From Akkermansia muciniphila (GTDB lineage: Bacteria > Verrucomicrobiota > Verrucomicrobiia > Verrucomicrobiales > Akkermansiaceae), in assembly GCA_945888515.1 (NCBI GenBank), contig CAMDAD010000002.1, positions 62,001 to 126,000 on the forward strand: 64,000 nt of DNA. Direction: 5' to 3'. Each line of letters starts with the position of its first letter. Positions within the stretch are counted from its first letter, which is position 1. This document shows, one piece after another, positions 63,393 to 64,000 of this stretch. The position numbers were made by a program, and so were the translations under genes. A model generated the notes under the pieces. The model did not search any database and was not told the DNA's origin. It saw nothing but the letters and a program-made list of their open reading frames with translations.

Positions 63393-63656
63393 TTAGATCA
63401 AACCAGCCTTGATGAGCGTGTTAAGTGCACCATTTTTGCTGATCGTTTTGATCGCTTTGCAGGAAAGGCGAAGTTTGACGTAGTGGCCGAATTCAGGCAC
63501 CCAGATGCGTTTGTCCTGAAGGTTCGGTGAAACTTTGCGCTTCACCACCTTGGTGACGTGACGACCGATACCGCCTTTTTTCTTGGCGAGACCGGAACGA
63601 TGAATGCGTCCACCGCTGCGGACATGTGAACCTCGGATACTGCAAATGCGTGACAT
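63393..63656 (-). CDS. rpmB: 50S ribosomal protein L28
   Basis: The 87-residue protein begins MSRICSIRGSHVRSGGRIHRSGLA and has KKKGGIGRHVTKVVKRKVSPNLQDKRIWVP, the L28 pattern with extended basic N-terminus. The cysteine-based zinc pairs of some L28 forms are absent. It stands alone on the minus strand, without rpmG next to it. An inverted repeat lies upstream. Confidence 0.93.
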   Translation of the reverse strand: MSRICSIRGSHVRSGGRIHRSGLAKKKGGIGRHVTKVVKRKVSPNLQDKRIWVPEFGHYVKLRLSCKAIKTISKNGALNTLIKAGLI

Positions 63657-63712
63657 GGCTGGATAAAGTTGCTGTTATGGGGGGCGCGAAGAAAAGCGGG
63701 AAAAGGGTGTGA

Positions 63713-63742
63713 GGTCAAGCAGAAATCATCAATTATCTGCTT
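63713..63742 (-). promoter_or_regulatory. inverted repeat and candidate -35 upstream of rpmB
   Basis: A perfect 7-bp inverted repeat AAGCAGA/TCTGCTT (63717-63723 and 63736-63742) with an A/T core overlaps a TTGACC (63713-63718, minus strand) that could be the -35 of rpmB. The -10 (TTTTCT) is weak, so this is tentative. Confidence 0.35.
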
Positions 63743-63760
63743 TTTCCCGTGATTTTTTGC

Positions 63761-64000
63761 TTACGAGGCGGGATTTAGCCAGCGAACGGCGTTTTCAAGC
63801 ACTTGAAGAGTCTCTTTTTGTTGGAAGATGGGATAGGTTTCGTGGCCGGGACGGAAGTAAAAGACCGCACCTTTGCCAATGTGCCAGACGCACCCGCTGC
63901 GAAAGCTTTCGCCCTTGTCCCATTTTTCTTCGAAGATCACCGCATCGGGTTTCGGCACATGGAAGGGTTCGGCATACATTTCCGTCTGGGCGATGTCCCA
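63761..64000 (-). CDS. ThuA-like protein, C-terminal part only (gene runs off the window)
   Basis: Eighty codons up to the window edge read without a break and end WLNPAS. The sequence QTEMYAEPFHVPKPD, GCVWHIGKGAVFYFRPGHETYPIFQQKETLQVLENAVRWL matches the C-terminus of ThuA-type proteins (trehalose utilisation A, a class I amidotransferase-like fold without the catalytic site of that class). The function is uncertain; ThuA domains are frequent in secreted proteins of Planctomycetes and Verrucomicrobia. The start is outside the window. Confidence 0.85.
   Translation of the reverse strand, partial: WDIAQTEMYAEPFHVPKPDAVIFEEKWDKGESFRSGCVWHIGKGAVFYFRPGHETYPIFQQKETLQVLENAVRWLNPAS

Overview
This 64 kb window looks like chromosomal DNA of a Verrucomicrobiota bacterium. 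I infer this from gene content, not from any search: a planctomycete/verrucomicrobial-type DUF1592/DUF1588 secreted cytochrome-like protein, an SHD1-domain secreted protein, a Ser/Thr kinase with a large extracytoplasmic repeat domain, two secreted sulfatases, a ThuA-like protein, a secreted repeat protein full of 'NP-x2-A-x2-W' units, and start sites with almost no Shine-Dalgarno sequences. No phage, insertion sequence, integrase or CRISPR array was seen.

Layout. 1-5.0 kb (minus): Ser/Thr kinase, sufT and a small lipoprotein in one run, then an SHD1 secreted protein. 5.0-11.3 kb (plus): DUF1592/DUF1588 protein, aspartate-type aminotransferase, purM and a long purF-like gene. 11.4-18.7 kb (minus): exported methyltransferase, then gltB-gltD (glutamate synthase), with a REP-like hairpin and a terminator downstream. 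18.9-23.2 kb: small membrane proteins, gcvP and an overlapping NUDIX gene. 23.3-29.2 kb (minus): a tight four-gene run of a GT4/six-hairpin-like fusion, a GH130-like enzyme, a flavin reductase-like protein and a photolyase. 29.2-31.4 kb: a repeat protein and trmD.

31.6-44.8 kb (plus) is the core expression cluster: tRNA-Thr, tuf, tRNA-Trp, secE, nusG, rplK, rplA, rplJ, rplL, rpoB, rpoC. It ends in a strong intrinsic terminator and has stable hairpins after tuf and between rplL and rpoB. Just after it is a Phd-type/PIN toxin-antitoxin pair with its own promoter, which appears almost leaderless and carries an inverted repeat.

45.7-55.4 kb is mixed housekeeping and accessory DNA: an SDR oxidoreductase, a small unknown gene overlapping bioA, an EcsC-like protein, a four-EF-hand lipoprotein, a metal-type permease coupled to a TIGR03943/DUF1980-type partner, gpmI, trmL, a DUF971 protein and ispH. 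55.4-64 kb holds a HAD phosphatase, two adjacent sulfatases, a large secreted protein of unknown function, a gene-poor stretch, prmA, rpmB and a truncated ThuA-like gene at the window edge.

The best candidate for something undescribed is the glycan-enzyme/flavin-enzyme/photolyase run at 23.3-29.2 kb, whose photolyase has lost the cysteines expected for its iron-sulfur-family relatives. The permease/EF-hand cluster, the long PurF form, the small gene coupled to bioA and the Shine-Dalgarno-free leaders of the core cluster are also worth attention. All family calls come from reading motifs in the translated sequence; no database was queried.
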